Shown in pieces: positions 15,729 to 25,644 of a stretch of DNA of 64,000 nt. The notes under the pieces were generated by a model. The model made no database searches, was not told the origin of the DNA, and saw nothing but the letters and a program-made list of their open reading frames with translations. The translations under genes were made by a program, and so were the position numbers. Position 1 is the stretch's first letter. Each line of letters begins with the position of its first letter. This DNA is from Actinoallomurus sp963799975 (GTDB taxonomy: Bacteria > Actinomycetota > Actinomycetes > Streptosporangiales > Streptosporangiaceae). Where the stretch lies: contig CAWCZF010000004.1 of assembly GCA_963799975.1 (NCBI GenBank), positions 434,001 through 498,000 on the forward strand, written 5' to 3'.

Positions 15729-17001
15729 GATGGCCGGTACAGGGCGGAAGGTAGACCGACCAATGCCGGCCGAGCCCGGACAGCGGATGCCGGACCCAGT
15801 CCGCCGCGTAGGCGGGCGGCCGGTCGTCGCGCACCAGGACACCGGTCGGCACGCGGTGAGCGTCCGCCACGATTCGCTCCGGCGTCGACTGGAGGATCCC
15901 CTCCGGCGGTCCGTCCGGCAGCCCAGGTAGAACGCCACCGGCACGGAGCGCGAGCCGCTCAGCAGGCAGGGTGCCAGCAGGCCGAGCCGGTGCAGGCCCG
16001 CGGCGCCGGGAGTACCCCACCAGCAGCAGGTAGGGCACTCCCGCGGACACGCCGCGCAAGGCGGCCATCACCGTCGGCTCCGCCCGGCGGGCGCGTACGG
16101 TCAGGACCGCACCTCCCGCCGCGAGCAGCGGGACGGCGAACCACCAAAGGACGAGCGGGGTGGGCGGAACGCTCGTACCACACGGACGGCACTCACGCGG
16201 CCCATTGATCGCGCGCAACTCGTAGAGGATCGCCCGCGGATGCCGGCCGAGGCCACCCTCGATCGCGCTCGACCGCCGCAGCCGTTCGAGCGGCCGCCGT
16301 ATCGCTGGAACGACTCGACGGTCCACTGCGCGAGGCCGAGCCCCGGCGCCGCCACCACGGCGAGCAGGAGGCCCCGGCCGCCGCCACCCCCGCACGAGGA
16401 GCGCGGCCACCGGCAGCGGCAGCCAGATCCAGAAGGCGTCGCCCGGCCGCATCAGCGCCGCGACCGCTCCGGAGACCACCAGCCCGGCGTAAGCGGCTCG
16501 CCCGCCCGAGCGCGCGCAGCGGACGAACCAGCCGGTCATGGCGAGGCCGGCCATCGCGACCCAGAAATTCGGGATGACCTCGGAGGCGTAGATCCCGGTG
16601 ACCCAGAGGCCGCCGAACAGTGACGCCGCCAGCGCGACGACCGACCGCCGCGAGGTCAGCGCGAGCCATGGCCGGTACGCGAGGAAGAGCGCCGCGCCGC
16701 CGAGCACGGTCAGGTAGGCGCGGAGAAGGTTCAGCGACCCGGTCAGCTCGACCGCGGGGCGATGAGGTAGGTGATGCCGCACGCCCGCGGAGCGCTGAAC
16801 GCGGCCGCCGGGAACCGCGGGCTCACCTGGCTGATATAGCGACTCGTCCCAGCCCACCCCGCCGTGCCGGGTCACCACGGTTAGGTGAGCCGCGGTCAGC
16901 AGCGCGGCCATCCCGGCGAGTGGCAGGCCCAGCCACCGAAGCGGATTGGGCAGGGGCGCGACCGGCGGACACGTCGTCTCTTGCGTCGTGGTCTTTCGCA
17001 T
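15725..17001 (-). pseudogene. Multi-pass membrane protein, glycosyltransferase-like, frameshifted
   Basis: From the ATG at 17001 the frame gives a first transmembrane helix (WLGLPLAGMAALLTAAHL), then VGWDESLY, the acidic loop typical of PMT/mannosyltransferase-type GT-C enzymes. Later pieces include AVELTGSLNLLRAYLTVLGG, RRSVVALAASLFGGLWVTGI and RPGDAFWIWLPLPVAALLV. Frame changes near 16840, 16370, 16310 and 15990 are needed. It overlaps both neighbours by ATGA (17001 and 15725), which shows the original three-gene operon. Function cannot be assigned beyond a polytopic, GT-C-like protein. Confidence 0.65.
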
Positions 17002-18060
17002 CAGTGATGGCGAGCCAGCTCCGTCGTCAGCCACTGAAAGCACTTGGGCAGCATGGCGGCCCAGACGCCGGTGTTGTGCCCGCCGCGAGGCACCACGTAC
17101 GTGTAGACGAGCGTCGGCGGTCTGGCCACCTTCACCATGGTGGCGACCGAGCCGACGGTGCCGGGGTCCTGCTTGCTCGCCGCGAGGAGCAGGTCGACAT
17201 GGGGATGCCGCTGTCGGATCAGCGCCGGTACGTTCTCACCGGGCAGCTTCGCGAGGGCGGAGGTGAACGGGCTGAAGTACCCGGCGATGCTGACCCCGGC
17301 GCGGAACAGCTTCGGGTACTGGACCGGCAGCTTCGCGGCGCAGAACCCGCCCGTGGAGTACCCCATCGTGCGCCCAGGAGTCCGCGCCGGGCAGCGTGCG
17401 GAAGTTCGACGTGATGATCCGCCGTACATCCTCGGTCAGCCAGGTGGCGACCTTCGGGCCGTGCGGGACGTTGACGCACTCGGTGTCGTGGCCCGGCTGC
17501 ACGGTGATCGTCGGCGCCACCAGGATGTACGGCTGTGCGGCCCCGGTGTTCATGGCCTTCTGCAGCTTCTTGGGCCCCTGCATGGCGTGGAACCACGTTT
17601 CCGGGGTGCCCGGGTAACCGCTGAACAGCTCGACCACCGGGAATCGCCGCTGTGGCTGGGTGCGGTACTGCGGGGGCAGCCACACCCAGATCTTGCTGCG
17701 GATCCGCGATCCCGTCCCGAGGACCGTCGCCTCCAGCGTGTGGTCCGGGCCCAGGCGGAAGTCGTTGCGCAGCGGGCCGCCCGCCATCGGCGGGCCGCCG
17801 TAGTTCGGCTGCTCGATCGGCGTGTTCGTGCCGTTCTGCCCACCGGTCAGGTCGCTCCACGAGGCGAAGAACTGGTACTTGTCGTTGACCACTACGCCCA
17901 CCGCGAGCACAGCCGCGACCTGGCTGGCCACGATCAGCGACACGCGTGCCGGCAGCGCGAACAGACCGTGTACGCGCGCCCACAGCAGGACGCACGCCGC
18001 CGGGCATCCCGCGGCGAGCATGAGCATCAACACAAGGAGCGGCCAGCCCAGCAGACCCAC
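17001..18060 (-). pseudogene. Membrane-anchored esterase paralogue, one frameshift
   Basis: The frame from 18060 has two N-terminal hydrophobic helices (GWPLLVLMLMLAAGC and SLIVASQVAAVLAVGVVV). The hydrolase domain follows with KIWVWLPPQYRTQ, FPVVELFSGYPG and TEDVRRIITSNFRTL. The nucleophile elbow GYSTGG and the C-terminal half, ending WLTTELARHH, lie in another frame. A single base difference near 17,370 therefore separates them. The similarity to the esterase at 14781-15728 (shared WVWLPPQYR and DTEC motifs) shows duplication. One error or mutation would restore a full-length protein of about 350 residues. Confidence 0.75.
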
Positions 18061-18369
18061 CGCTCCCCCTGACTCCGATACGGCCGCCGCGGGATCGCAA
18101 GACGGCTAGACCCGGTCTACCGTGTCCAGACCAGCGAATAGAAGGGCGTTTGCCGTCCGTTGACGCACCGATAATCCCGCCGTAACAGATCTTTACCGGA
18201 CGTGATGGTTGGCCCTCGGCGGGTGCCTCATCCAGAGCTCGGAGAGGTGTCTAGTCGAGACTCTCCAGACCCGAGCCGGCGCTCTTCAACGATCGACTGG
18301 CGGGCGGGCTCGGTGGCCTGTGGCTGGGGCCGATGGCCAGGCACGACGCCACTGTGACATGCCTGGGGA
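18061..18369. other. No gene; likely promoter region of the leftward operon
   Basis: Contains no credible frame. It would hold the promoter for the leftward esterase operon and, on the plus strand, decayed upstream sequence of the ZIP pseudogene. Confidence 0.4.
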
Positions 18370-18850
18370 GTAGGCCGCCTGCGGTCCCCCATCCCCCGAC
18401 TCCGCGCGATGCTCACCGCGGTCGCCACGGGCGTGCTCATCTTCCGGGGTGCCGGGCCTGGCCATCGGTAACTCCGCGGCCAAGGGCGAGCTCGGCCTCG
18501 CCCTCCTGCTCGTCATCGGCTTCGGCGCCCACAATGCCACGGAGGGATTCGGTATCGTCGCTCCAATGGCGGCGGGGGGATCTCGCCCCTCCTGGGGCTA
18601 CCTCGCGCTGCTTGGTCTGATCGGCGGCGGCCCCACCTTCGTCGGCACGCTACTGGGCCAGCACCTCGTCAGCGAGACCTTGTCCATCGCCTTTCTCGCG
18701 CTGGCCGCAGGCTCCATCCTGTACGTCGTCATCGAGCTACTCGCCGTAGGCCGCAGGCTGAACCTCAAGGTGATCACCACCTGGGGGATCTTCCTGGGCA
18801 TGGTCGCCGGTTTCGTCACCGACGCCATCGTCACCGCCGCGGGCGCCTGA
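18370..18850 (+). pseudogene. ZIP-family metal transporter with internal deletion
   Basis: The upstream piece GRLRSPIPRLRAMLTAVATG (about 18377-18436) is the first part of a ZIP permease. The last five helices continue from 18449 in another frame: GLAIGNSAAKGELGLALLLV, then GFGAHNATEGFGIVAPM with the HNxxE metal-binding motif. GGGPTFVGTLLG and LALAAGSILYVVIELL follow. The large cytoplasmic-loop region between them is missing and the frame differs, so the gene is broken. ZIP proteins import zinc or iron across the plasma membrane. Confidence 0.75.
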
Positions 18851-18859
18851 CACCGTTGA

Positions 18860-19230
18860 GGCTGCCGAAGTCGCGCACCCGTACGTCGGGCGGGTTGATG
18901 CCGAAAAGGCAGTGGTGCCGGGAGACCGTGTCGTCCGCGGGCAGCCGCGGCCAGCAGTCGGAGCGCGGCCGACCACGCAGGTCGTGCGCTCGGCGAAGGA
19001 GAACGGGCGGCCGGCTGCGGGGCCGCACAGTCACCGACAGGCTGACACTCGCCATGGCGCCCCCGCTCACGTGGGCCGCTGGGGAGGTCGTACTCCCAGA
19101 CACGGGTGGCGCCGTCGTGGTCGAGCGCGGTGACGATGCGACCGTTCGCGCTGATCCCAAAGCCCCAGTCTCCTCCTGGGTGCCCAGCACACGCAGGCAG
19201 CCGCCGGTGTCGAGGTCTCAAAGCCATATC
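18860..19230 (-). pseudogene. Fragments of a WD40-repeat end and an FHA domain
   Basis: On the minus strand, GGDWGFGISANGRIVTALDH followed by GATRVWEYDLPSG (about 19190-19080) is one WD40 blade. Downstream, DDTVSRHHCLFGINPPDVRV then RDFGSLNG (about 18940-18860) is the phosphothreonine-binding core of an FHA domain. Intervening frames are scrambled and neither piece has a start. They are probably remains of a signalling gene pair (Ser/Thr kinase-type networks often combine WD40 and FHA). Confidence 0.6.
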
Positions 19231-19317
19231 CGCTTTCTCAGCGTTTACATAAGCGGAAATCGCGACCACCTAGACATACCACTCTCGAGTAACGGTCTCG
19301 CTATGAGACGTAGTACA

Positions 19318-19338
19318 ACTATTGCTGTAGTAGATCGC
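19318..19338 (+). promoter_or_regulatory. BlaI-like operator element, copy 1
   Basis: ACTATT-GCT-GTAGTAGATCGC matches the element at 26909-26929 (minus strand) at 18 of 21 positions. TAGTAC...GTAGTA half-sites resemble BlaI/MecI-type operators. It lies about 140 bases upstream of the DUF347 gene at 19475. The regulator is not encoded nearby. Confidence 0.45.
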
Positions 19339-19474
19339 GGAGGGAAAGGGCGCCGCCACCGTCGGTGCACGCCGGCGACGTCTTTGCCTGCCAAGGGTGC
19401 TGCGTTCCACAGCAAGGAAAGCGTTGCCCACCGAAAGGCGACACCGAGCCTGAAAAAAAATATCTGGAGGTTTA

Positions 19475-20332
19475 GTGACACGTCCGAAAGTCCTTACCGA
19501 AGCTGACATCGCTGGTGCCGGTAAGTACGTGATGAAGAAGCTGCCCGAGGTCACTCTGGCCTTCTGGGTGATGAAGATCGCGGCGACGACACTCGGCGAG
19601 ACGGCAGGTGACCTGTTCTCCCAGACCCTCAAGCTCGGCTACTTCGTCACGACCATCGTGCTCTTCCTCATCTTCGTCGCCACGCTTGTGGTCCAGCTCG
19701 CGTCCAGGCGGTACAACCCGTTCTTCTACTGGACGGTCATCCTGTCCACGAGCATGGCCGGGACGACGATGTCGGACTTCATGAACCGCGAAGCGAGCGC
19801 CGAATACCTCCCCAAAGGAGACAAGTCGCTGGGCTGGGGACCACAAGGTCTCGGTCTGGGCTACCCCGCCGGCGCCGCGATTCTGGTCTCGATACTGATC
19901 GTCATCTTCGTCATCTGGAAGTTCACCGGCCTGACGTTCCAGATCCGGGACATCGACACGTTCCGGGGCGAAGGCCTGTTCTGGGCGGCGATCCTGGTCT
20001 CCAACACACTGGGCACCTCCATGGGCGACTTTCTGTCCGACAGTTCGGGGCTCGGCTACGGCGGCGGCGCCCTGCTGATCACCGGGCTGCTCGCGGGGCT
20101 CCTCGCGCTCAAGTACGTGCCCGCCGTACCGAACGTGCTGCTGTTCTGGCTCGCCTTCGTCCTGACCCGCCCGTTCGGCGCCACTGCGGGTGATCTGCTC
20201 ACCAAGCCGGCCGCGAAAGGCGGGCTGGACCTCGGGACCGCCGGCTCATCCGCCGTTCTCCTCGCCGTTCTGTTCGGCCTGATGACCTGGGCACACCTCC
20301 AGGAACGCCGCACCAGGCTCCAGCCGGCCTGA
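19475..20332 (+). CDS. Four-repeat membrane protein (DUF347/COG4705 type), paralogue 1
   Basis: 285 residues from a GTG preceded by TGGAGG. Four tandem units, each of two membrane helices, carry the repeat signature of an aromatic/W start and G...D end: FWVMKIAATTLGETAGD, FYWTVILSTSMAGTTMSD, FWAAILVSNTLGTSMGD and FWLAFVLTRPFGATAGD. This matches the DUF347 repeat family of bacterial inner-membrane proteins of unknown function. Two further paralogues lie at 20548-21843 and 25645-26442. The protein is probably a transporter or channel; no substrate can be named. Confidence 0.85.
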   Translation: MTRPKVLTEADIAGAGKYVMKKLPEVTLAFWVMKIAATTLGETAGDLFSQTLKLGYFVTTIVLFLIFVATLVVQLASRRYNPFFYWTVILSTSMAGTTMSDFMNREASAEYLPKGDKSLGWGPQGLGLGYPAGAAILVSILIVIFVIWKFTGLTFQIRDIDTFRGEGLFWAAILVSNTLGTSMGDFLSDSSGLGYGGGALLITGLLAGLLALKYVPAVPNVLLFWLAFVLTRPFGATAGDLLTKPAAKGGLDLGTAGSSAVLLAVLFGLMTWAHLQERRTRLQPA

Positions 20333-20547
20333 CGGCACGCGGCCCACCGGCGGAGTTCTCCAGCAGATCCCGCACGCGGTCCGGCCGCCGGCAAAGACCG
20401 CGGGCGGGTCATAAGGCGTCCTTGCACCGCACGCTGGACTGGGTTCGCACCTTCGGAGACCCGCACGATGCCGAGCCTGCGGCGGCATCCAGCGCGGCCC
20501 CGTCCATCCCGCGGAACAGAAGGGTGATCCGCCTGCTTCACGCCCAT
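20333..20547. other. Convergent intergenic region
   Basis: 215 bases between two convergent DUF347 genes. No clear hairpin with a T-run was found. Confidence 0.4.
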
Positions 20548-21843
20548 TCAGAAGCGGTGGCTCTTGAAGTCGGCCAGCAATACCTTGAGTTGCTTCTCCT
20601 GCTTGGCGGTTGGGGCCGGCTTGATGTGACCGTGGTCGATTGCGTACGTCTTGAGGACCGCGTCCATCTGGTTGTCGAGAAGGGTCCAGGTCTTCTTGTT
20701 GACCGCTTGCAGCGAGGTGGCGTCGGCGTCCCAGTCATCGCGCATCTTGTGCACGGTGGCGTGGGAGGCTGCGGGCTTCCCGGCCCGTTCCTGGACAATC
20801 GCCGTCTGGGCGAGCTTTTCGTACTTCGCCACTGCGGCGGTCGTCTGATCGCCGGTCAGGGCCGGCTTCGGGCAGGCCGGCATCGTCTCGCTCTGGCCGG
20901 TCGGGTCGCAGGTGACGTGAGGCTGGTTGTGGGCCCAGACCATCAGCGCGGCGGTGCCGGCGGCGATCACGCCGAAGGCTCCCAGTGCGATCCGCTCCCG
21001 GCGCGGGTTGGTGGTGACTGACGACGCGTGCGTCGCCTCGTAGGTTTCGGCGACGTCACTGCGGGTGATCGTCAGGTAGATGACCGTCGCCAGGATGGCG
21101 CCGAGGAAGATCAGGCTCGTGATGAAGGTGCCCAGGCCGAGTCCGACCGGGTCGCCGGGGTTGGCCGCGACATTCGGGGAGGCGAGCCAGTCACCGATGT
21201 TGGCGCCGAGCGGGCGGGTGAGGATGTAGGCCAGCCAGAACGAGAGCACCGGGTTGGCGCCGAACTTCCACAGCCCGGTGATCAACGCGATGAGGCCCAG
21301 GGGCAGGAACACCGACTGCGCGGGTGTCCAGTCGGTCAACTCCAACGTCCAGTCACCGGTGGCGGTGCCCAGCGCGAACGTCACCAGGACGGTCAGCCAG
21401 TAGAACGCCTCACGCGGGAAGGTGGTGATGCTGTGGATCGACAGGGTCCGCTCGCGCAGCCACCAGACTCCGAAGACGATGGCCAGCAGAACCGAGAAGA
21501 CCGTCGAGCTAAGCCACAGCGGGACATGCTGCTTATCAGTGAGCATGTCGGTGTAGAGCGTGCCGGTGACACTGACCACCACCACGGTGAGCCAGTACGG
21601 GAACGGGCTGTAGCGCTTCGTACGGAACTGGACCGTTAGCACGACCGCGAATACCGCGGTGAACAACAGCATGGTGTTGGTCAGGCCGAAGCCGAGGGTT
21701 TCGTTGATGTAGTCGGCGAGACTCTCGCCGACGGTCGTGCAGAGGATCTTGATGATCCAGAACCAGACCGTGACCTCAGGCACCTTGTTGAGCAACTGCC
21801 GGCCGGTCGGTTCGCCCATCCGGATTTGCTGGGTTGTTGTCAT
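20548..21843 (-). CDS. Four-repeat membrane protein (DUF347/COG4705 type) with extracytoplasmic tail, paralogue 2
   Basis: 431 residues. The N-terminal half has the same repeats (VPEVTVWFWIIKILCTTVGE, FYWLTVLVTFALGTATGD, FWLAYILTRPLGANIGD). An extra hydrophobic helix (ALGAFGVIAAGTAALMVWA) then leads to a soluble tail of about 130 residues with two cysteines (TCDP and PACPKP) and helical DNQMDAVLKTY segments, absent from the other paralogues. It is divergent from the response regulator gene, with a perfect palindrome between them, so it is a likely target of that two-component system. Confidence 0.85.
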   Translation of the reverse strand: MTTTQQIRMGEPTGRQLLNKVPEVTVWFWIIKILCTTVGESLADYINETLGFGLTNTMLLFTAVFAVVLTVQFRTKRYSPFPYWLTVVVVSVTGTLYTDMLTDKQHVPLWLSSTVFSVLLAIVFGVWWLRERTLSIHSITTFPREAFYWLTVLVTFALGTATGDWTLELTDWTPAQSVFLPLGLIALITGLWKFGANPVLSFWLAYILTRPLGANIGDWLASPNVAANPGDPVGLGLGTFITSLIFLGAILATVIYLTITRSDVAETYEATHASSVTTNPRRERIALGAFGVIAAGTAALMVWAHNQPHVTCDPTGQSETMPACPKPALTGDQTTAAVAKYEKLAQTAIVQERAGKPAASHATVHKMRDDWDADATSLQAVNKKTWTLLDNQMDAVLKTYAIDHGHIKPAPTAKQEKQLKVLLADFKSHRF

Positions 21844-21904
21844 CGGGGAAGGCTGGCATGGCCTGCCTGAACAATACCTGAGCGCTTCGGCAGGCAGGTG
21901 GGCT

Positions 21905-21929
21905 CAGGTTACGGAGGGTCCGTAACCTG
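21905..21929. promoter_or_regulatory. Perfect palindrome between DUF347 gene and response regulator
   Basis: CAGGTTACGGA (21905-21915), GGG, TCCGTAACCTG (21919-21929): perfect 11-bp inverted arms with a 3-base centre. It lies in the 91-bp divergent region, 5 bases before the response regulator GTG and 62 bases before the DUF347 start. A site of this symmetry suits a dimeric OmpR-type regulator controlling both genes. Confidence 0.75.
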
Positions 21930-21934
21930 ACGAT

Positions 21935-22603
21935 GTGACCACTCACCGCGTCCTGGTCGTAGAGGACGACAACGGACTTCGTGACGTTCTCGCCCGAGGC
22001 CTGCGCGAGGAGCATTTCGAGGTGTTGACAGCCGCGGACGGAGCAGGCGCGCTGCGGACGATAGATCACCAGATCGACGCAGTCGTGCTGGACATCGGAT
22101 TGCCCGACTCCGATGGCAGGGACGTCTGTCAGGCCATGCGCGCTGCCGGGTTGGACATGCCGGTCATCTTCCTGACCGCTCGGGACGGCCTCACTTCCCG
22201 GCTTTCGGGCTTCTCCGCAGGCGGCGATGACTATCTCGCCAAGCCCTTCCACCTGGCCGAACTCGCTGCCAGAGTCCGTGCGGTGTTGCGCAGAGCCGGT
22301 CGCGAGGCGGCCACCGAGGTCGATGGGCTGCGGCTGGACCCGGTCGCACACGTCCTGACGACCGCGGACGGCACGCAGATGCCCCTGACACCCACCGAGT
22401 TCCGGCTGCTGGCCGCCTTGATGGCAGACCCCGGCGCGGTCGTCCGGCGACATGCCCTGGCGCGCTCGGCCTGGCCCGAAGGCGCCCAGGTCAATGACAA
22501 CACCCTCGATCAGTACCTGACCCGTCTGCGCCGCAAGCTCCGAGAAGCCGGCTGTGAGCAGGGCATCAGTACCATTCGCGGCATCGGCTACCGATTCGCA
22601 TGA
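21935..22603 (+). CDS. OmpR-family response regulator
   Basis: 222 residues starting with GTG. The receiver domain has acidic D11/D12 (VVEDDNG), phospho-acceptor D53 (VVLDIGLPD), T81 and K103 (DYLAKPF). The C-terminal winged helix (LTPTEFRLLAALM, then NTLDQYLTRLRRKLREAG and IRGIGYRFA) is of OmpR/PhoB type. The stop overlaps the ATG of the histidine kinase gene (ATGA). Phosphorylation by that kinase should promote dimer binding to the palindrome just upstream, giving autoregulation and control of the divergent membrane gene (inference). Confidence 0.95.
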   Translation: MTTHRVLVVEDDNGLRDVLARGLREEHFEVLTAADGAGALRTIDHQIDAVVLDIGLPDSDGRDVCQAMRAAGLDMPVIFLTARDGLTSRLSGFSAGGDDYLAKPFHLAELAARVRAVLRRAGREAATEVDGLRLDPVAHVLTTADGTQMPLTPTEFRLLAALMADPGAVVRRHALARSAWPEGAQVNDNTLDQYLTRLRRKLREAGCEQGISTIRGIGYRFA

Positions 22604-23901
22604 GGGGCCTGGCTCCGGCGACTCTGCGTGGCCGCCTCGCTCTGATCGCGCTGGCCACGACGGCGATCTGGGTCGCGCTGCTCACCATGGGCTTCAACGT
22701 GGCGCTTCACGCACAGCTACGTAGACAGGCCGATGACCTGCTGCGGACGAGGGCGGCGGCCGTGGCAGCGACCCTGCAGACCAGGCCGGACGGCCATATC
22801 CGAGTGCTGGAACCATCCGATGACCGCGCTTTGGATGTCGGAATCTGGATCTACCAGGGTCACACAGCCATCGAGCGCCCTCGGGCGCCCAGGGGGCTGC
22901 AGGCGAGTGCGGACCGCATGGCCGGGCGGCGCAAGACCTTCATGGACATCAAGACGCCATACGCCTGGAGGGTTTACTCGCTGCCGGTGATGTCCGAGGG
23001 CCGGCGGGTGGGCACGGTGGTCAGCGCGGTTGATCTCGACCCTTACAGCGATATGGCCCGTCTGGTGCTGGCCGGTTCCGCCGTCCTCGCCCTGCTGTTG
23101 CTCTTCGGCGTCTACCTGCTGACACGCGCGGTCGTTCGCGGTGCCCTCCGGCCGGTGACACAGATGAGCGAGCAGGCCGCGCGATGGGGAGAGAACGGAA
23201 CCCATCAGCGGTTCGGCGCGGAACACCGTCCTGCCGAACTCGCCGGGCTGGCGGGAAACCTCGATCAGCTACTCGATCGGCTCTCGGCCGTCCTGCGCCA
23301 CGAACAACAACTCACCGCTGAACTCTCACACGAACTACGGACTCCACTGGCCCAGATCACCGCAGAGATCGACTGGCTGACCACGCGAAACCGCACCGCC
23401 ACTGAACGAGACAGCTCACATCAAGCGATCGCGGCGAGCGCGGCCACCATGCAGCGGATCTGTGAGTCCATGCTCACCATCCCCACCGATCAGGTCCGGG
23501 GCCGATGCTCGCCGCTCCACCTCACCCGTGACCTGGCCGAGCGCAGCACCGAGGGGCCGCCGATCGTGGTAACCGGTAACGACGTGACGGCCGGGGTGCC
23601 GGCGAACCTGGTCGAGCGCATCCTCGTGCCCCTGCTGAACAATGCCCGCCGCTACGCACAGAACCAGATCACCGTGGAGTGCACCGCCGACGTGGAGATC
23701 ATCGTCACCGACGACGGTCCCGGCGTGCCGGTGGAGCTCCGTAACGCAGTGTTCGAACCAGGTCGGCGCGCCAACCCCGACGACGGTCACGACGGCGTCG
23801 GACTCGGGCTCGCACTTGCCCGACGACTGGCCCGTACCGCCGACGGAGACATCGCCATCGACGCTGCCGGACGATTCGTCATTTCCCTGCCCCGCGGCTG
23901 A
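22600..23901 (+). CDS. Sensor histidine kinase
   Basis: 433 residues. Membrane helices at about 12-36 and 154-178 frame an extracytoplasmic sensor of about 115 residues. HAMP-like sequence follows, then the dimerisation helix with phospho-acceptor H244 (LSHELRTPLAQ). The catalytic ATPase domain has an N-box (PLLNNARRYA), G1 (VTDDGPGVP) and G2 (GVGLGLALARRL). It pairs with the overlapping response regulator gene. The stimulus is unknown; the neighbouring DUF347 membrane proteins suggest envelope or ion stress. Confidence 0.95.
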   Translation: MRGLAPATLRGRLALIALATTAIWVALLTMGFNVALHAQLRRQADDLLRTRAAAVAATLQTRPDGHIRVLEPSDDRALDVGIWIYQGHTAIERPRAPRGLQASADRMAGRRKTFMDIKTPYAWRVYSLPVMSEGRRVGTVVSAVDLDPYSDMARLVLAGSAVLALLLLFGVYLLTRAVVRGALRPVTQMSEQAARWGENGTHQRFGAEHRPAELAGLAGNLDQLLDRLSAVLRHEQQLTAELSHELRTPLAQITAEIDWLTTRNRTATERDSSHQAIAASAATMQRICESMLTIPTDQVRGRCSPLHLTRDLAERSTEGPPIVVTGNDVTAGVPANLVERILVPLLNNARRYAQNQITVECTADVEIIVTDDGPGVPVELRNAVFEPGRRANPDDGHDGVGLGLALARRLARTADGDIAIDAAGRFVISLPRG

Positions 23902-24274
23902 TCACGCCCATCCCGGTCAGGGCTCTCCGCTGATCCTCGGGAAGACCGGGAGAAACCACGGGAAGGCAATTCGAACCCGATGACCACGGGTGAGCTCTCA
24001 GGTACGTGGGACCGAGCGCACCCTTCCTGGTAACGATCCTCGTGCTGGTCATCTACCCGGCCGTCTCACGGACGGACGAGAGCCCGGTGGGCGACCGCCA
24101 TATTCGAGTCTGACCCGCACCAGTACGAGCCGAGCGCGACGTTACCTGGCGACTGCTCGCTTGCTCCGCGGCCCCAGTAAGCCGGTCGCTTGCCGCCGTC
24201 TTTCCAGCCTCTTACCCGGCTCTCCCTATGTTGGCCCCACCAGTAGGGAGGAGCCGGAGGATGCACAGGTCATC
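23902..24274. other. No gene seen
   Basis: An open frame runs through from upstream of the membrane protein, but it lacks hydrophobic or domain character here. GGGAGGAG and GGAGG near 24246-24260 may serve as ribosome binding sites for the next gene. Confidence 0.4.
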
Positions 24275-25495
24275 ATGGCATCACCACGACGTGGCGCGAT
24301 GATCGAGCAGGAGGTCGTACACGACGGAGCCTCACCTGCGGCCCGCGAAACGCGCCCGGATCACGATCAGCGGTCTCGAGCCGTGTGGTGGTGCCTGTGG
24401 ACCTGGACGGCGCTATGGACCGGGCTGCGCCTGCCGGGCGGCGGCGGCTCGTGGCACTATTTCGCCCAGGGCAGCCGGCTGTTGTTCGGCGACGATCCAG
24501 GCCAGGGCCTCCACCTGTACGCCGCCCATCCCGAACTGCAGATCGGGCCGATCGCCTTCCTGATCGCAACACCACTGCGGCTACTCGGAGCCACACCTGG
24601 GCGTCTCCTGGCCCTCACCGCGATGAGCCTCACCGGGCCGCTCGTCCTGTACGCACTGTGGCGCCTGGCCCCAGCGCGTACGCGGCAGCCATCACGGCTG
24701 CTCACCACCGGGCTGCTCTTCCTTCCGGTCTGGGCCGAATTGGTCACCCACGCCGGCCACCTGGACGACGTCCTGGCGCTGCTCTTCGCGGTCGCGGCCC
24801 TGCACGCGGTCAGATCCGGCCATCCGGTCGCCGCCGGCCTGCTGGTCGCGGCCTCCGCCGACGCAAAGCCGTGGGCCGCGGCCTTCGCTCCACTCCTGCT
24901 CGCGGTCGCGCGCCGCGACCTATGGCGCGCAGCGGCCGCCTGCGCGGCCGGCCTGGGGGTGGCCTGGCTGCCGTTCCTGCTCTACGACGGGCACACGCTG
25001 GCCTCGGCGAGCTTCACCATCCCGACGGCGACGTCGTCGGGCCTGCGCGCGCTCGGCTTCACCTACCCGCGCACTCCTTCATGGGACCGGCCTGCCCAGC
25101 TGGCACTCGGCTGCCTGCTCGGTGCGCTCACGGTGATTCGGGGTCGATGGCCCGCGGTCATTGTGCTCGCCACGGCCGCGCGTATCCTCCTCGACCCGGA
25201 GGTGTACTCCTACTACACGGCCGGGATCCTGCTCGGCGCCGTAGCGTATGACCTGGTGATCTCCGATCGGCGATGGCCCTGGCTGACGACGGGCGGTCTG
25301 TTGATGCTGCACGTCTCACGTCTCGTGGCACACGTCGCACCGATCTCACTGCATGTTCTCGGGTTGCTGCGAGTCGGATATGTCCTCGCCGTGATTGCGG
25401 TCACGCTGCTCCCCGGCCGCCGCCGTCCGATAAACAGACGTCCTGCGTGCGCCGCTCACACCGCTTGGCATCTCCTGGCGGGGTTTCGACGGTGA
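24275..25495 (+). CDS. Polytopic membrane protein, GT87/DUF2029-like
   Basis: About 406 residues from the ATG at 24275; an ATG at 24299 (MIEQEVV) is an alternative. About ten hydrophobic helices are visible. The first extracellular loop contains GGGGSWHYFAQG and later loops contain LFLPVWAELVTHAGHLDD and ASADAKPWAAAFAPLLL. The latter is the KPW-type motif common in GT-C fold alpha-mannosyltransferase relatives (GT87/DUF2029). Such enzymes use polyprenyl-phosphate sugars outside the membrane. There is no obvious operon partner. The assignment is by resemblance, not by a definite catalytic signature. Confidence 0.55.
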   Translation: MASPRRGAMIEQEVVHDGASPAARETRPDHDQRSRAVWWCLWTWTALWTGLRLPGGGGSWHYFAQGSRLLFGDDPGQGLHLYAAHPELQIGPIAFLIATPLRLLGATPGRLLALTAMSLTGPLVLYALWRLAPARTRQPSRLLTTGLLFLPVWAELVTHAGHLDDVLALLFAVAALHAVRSGHPVAAGLLVAASADAKPWAAAFAPLLLAVARRDLWRAAAACAAGLGVAWLPFLLYDGHTLASASFTIPTATSSGLRALGFTYPRTPSWDRPAQLALGCLLGALTVIRGRWPAVIVLATAARILLDPEVYSYYTAGILLGAVAYDLVISDRRWPWLTTGGLLMLHVSRLVAHVAPISLHVLGLLRVGYVLAVIAVTLLPGRRRPINRRPACAAHTAWHLLAGFRR

Positions 25496-25644
25496 ACGTA
25501 AGTCAGTCGACCACCTTGGCCGCAAGTGCCCGGTCTCCGGCCGCGGCGGCGTCCTCATCGGCCCATCGCTCCACGCAGTAGACACGGCTTGACCAGCAGA
25601 CGCAGTGGTACGGCGCTGCCCGCCGACCACACGGTTCCGACGGC

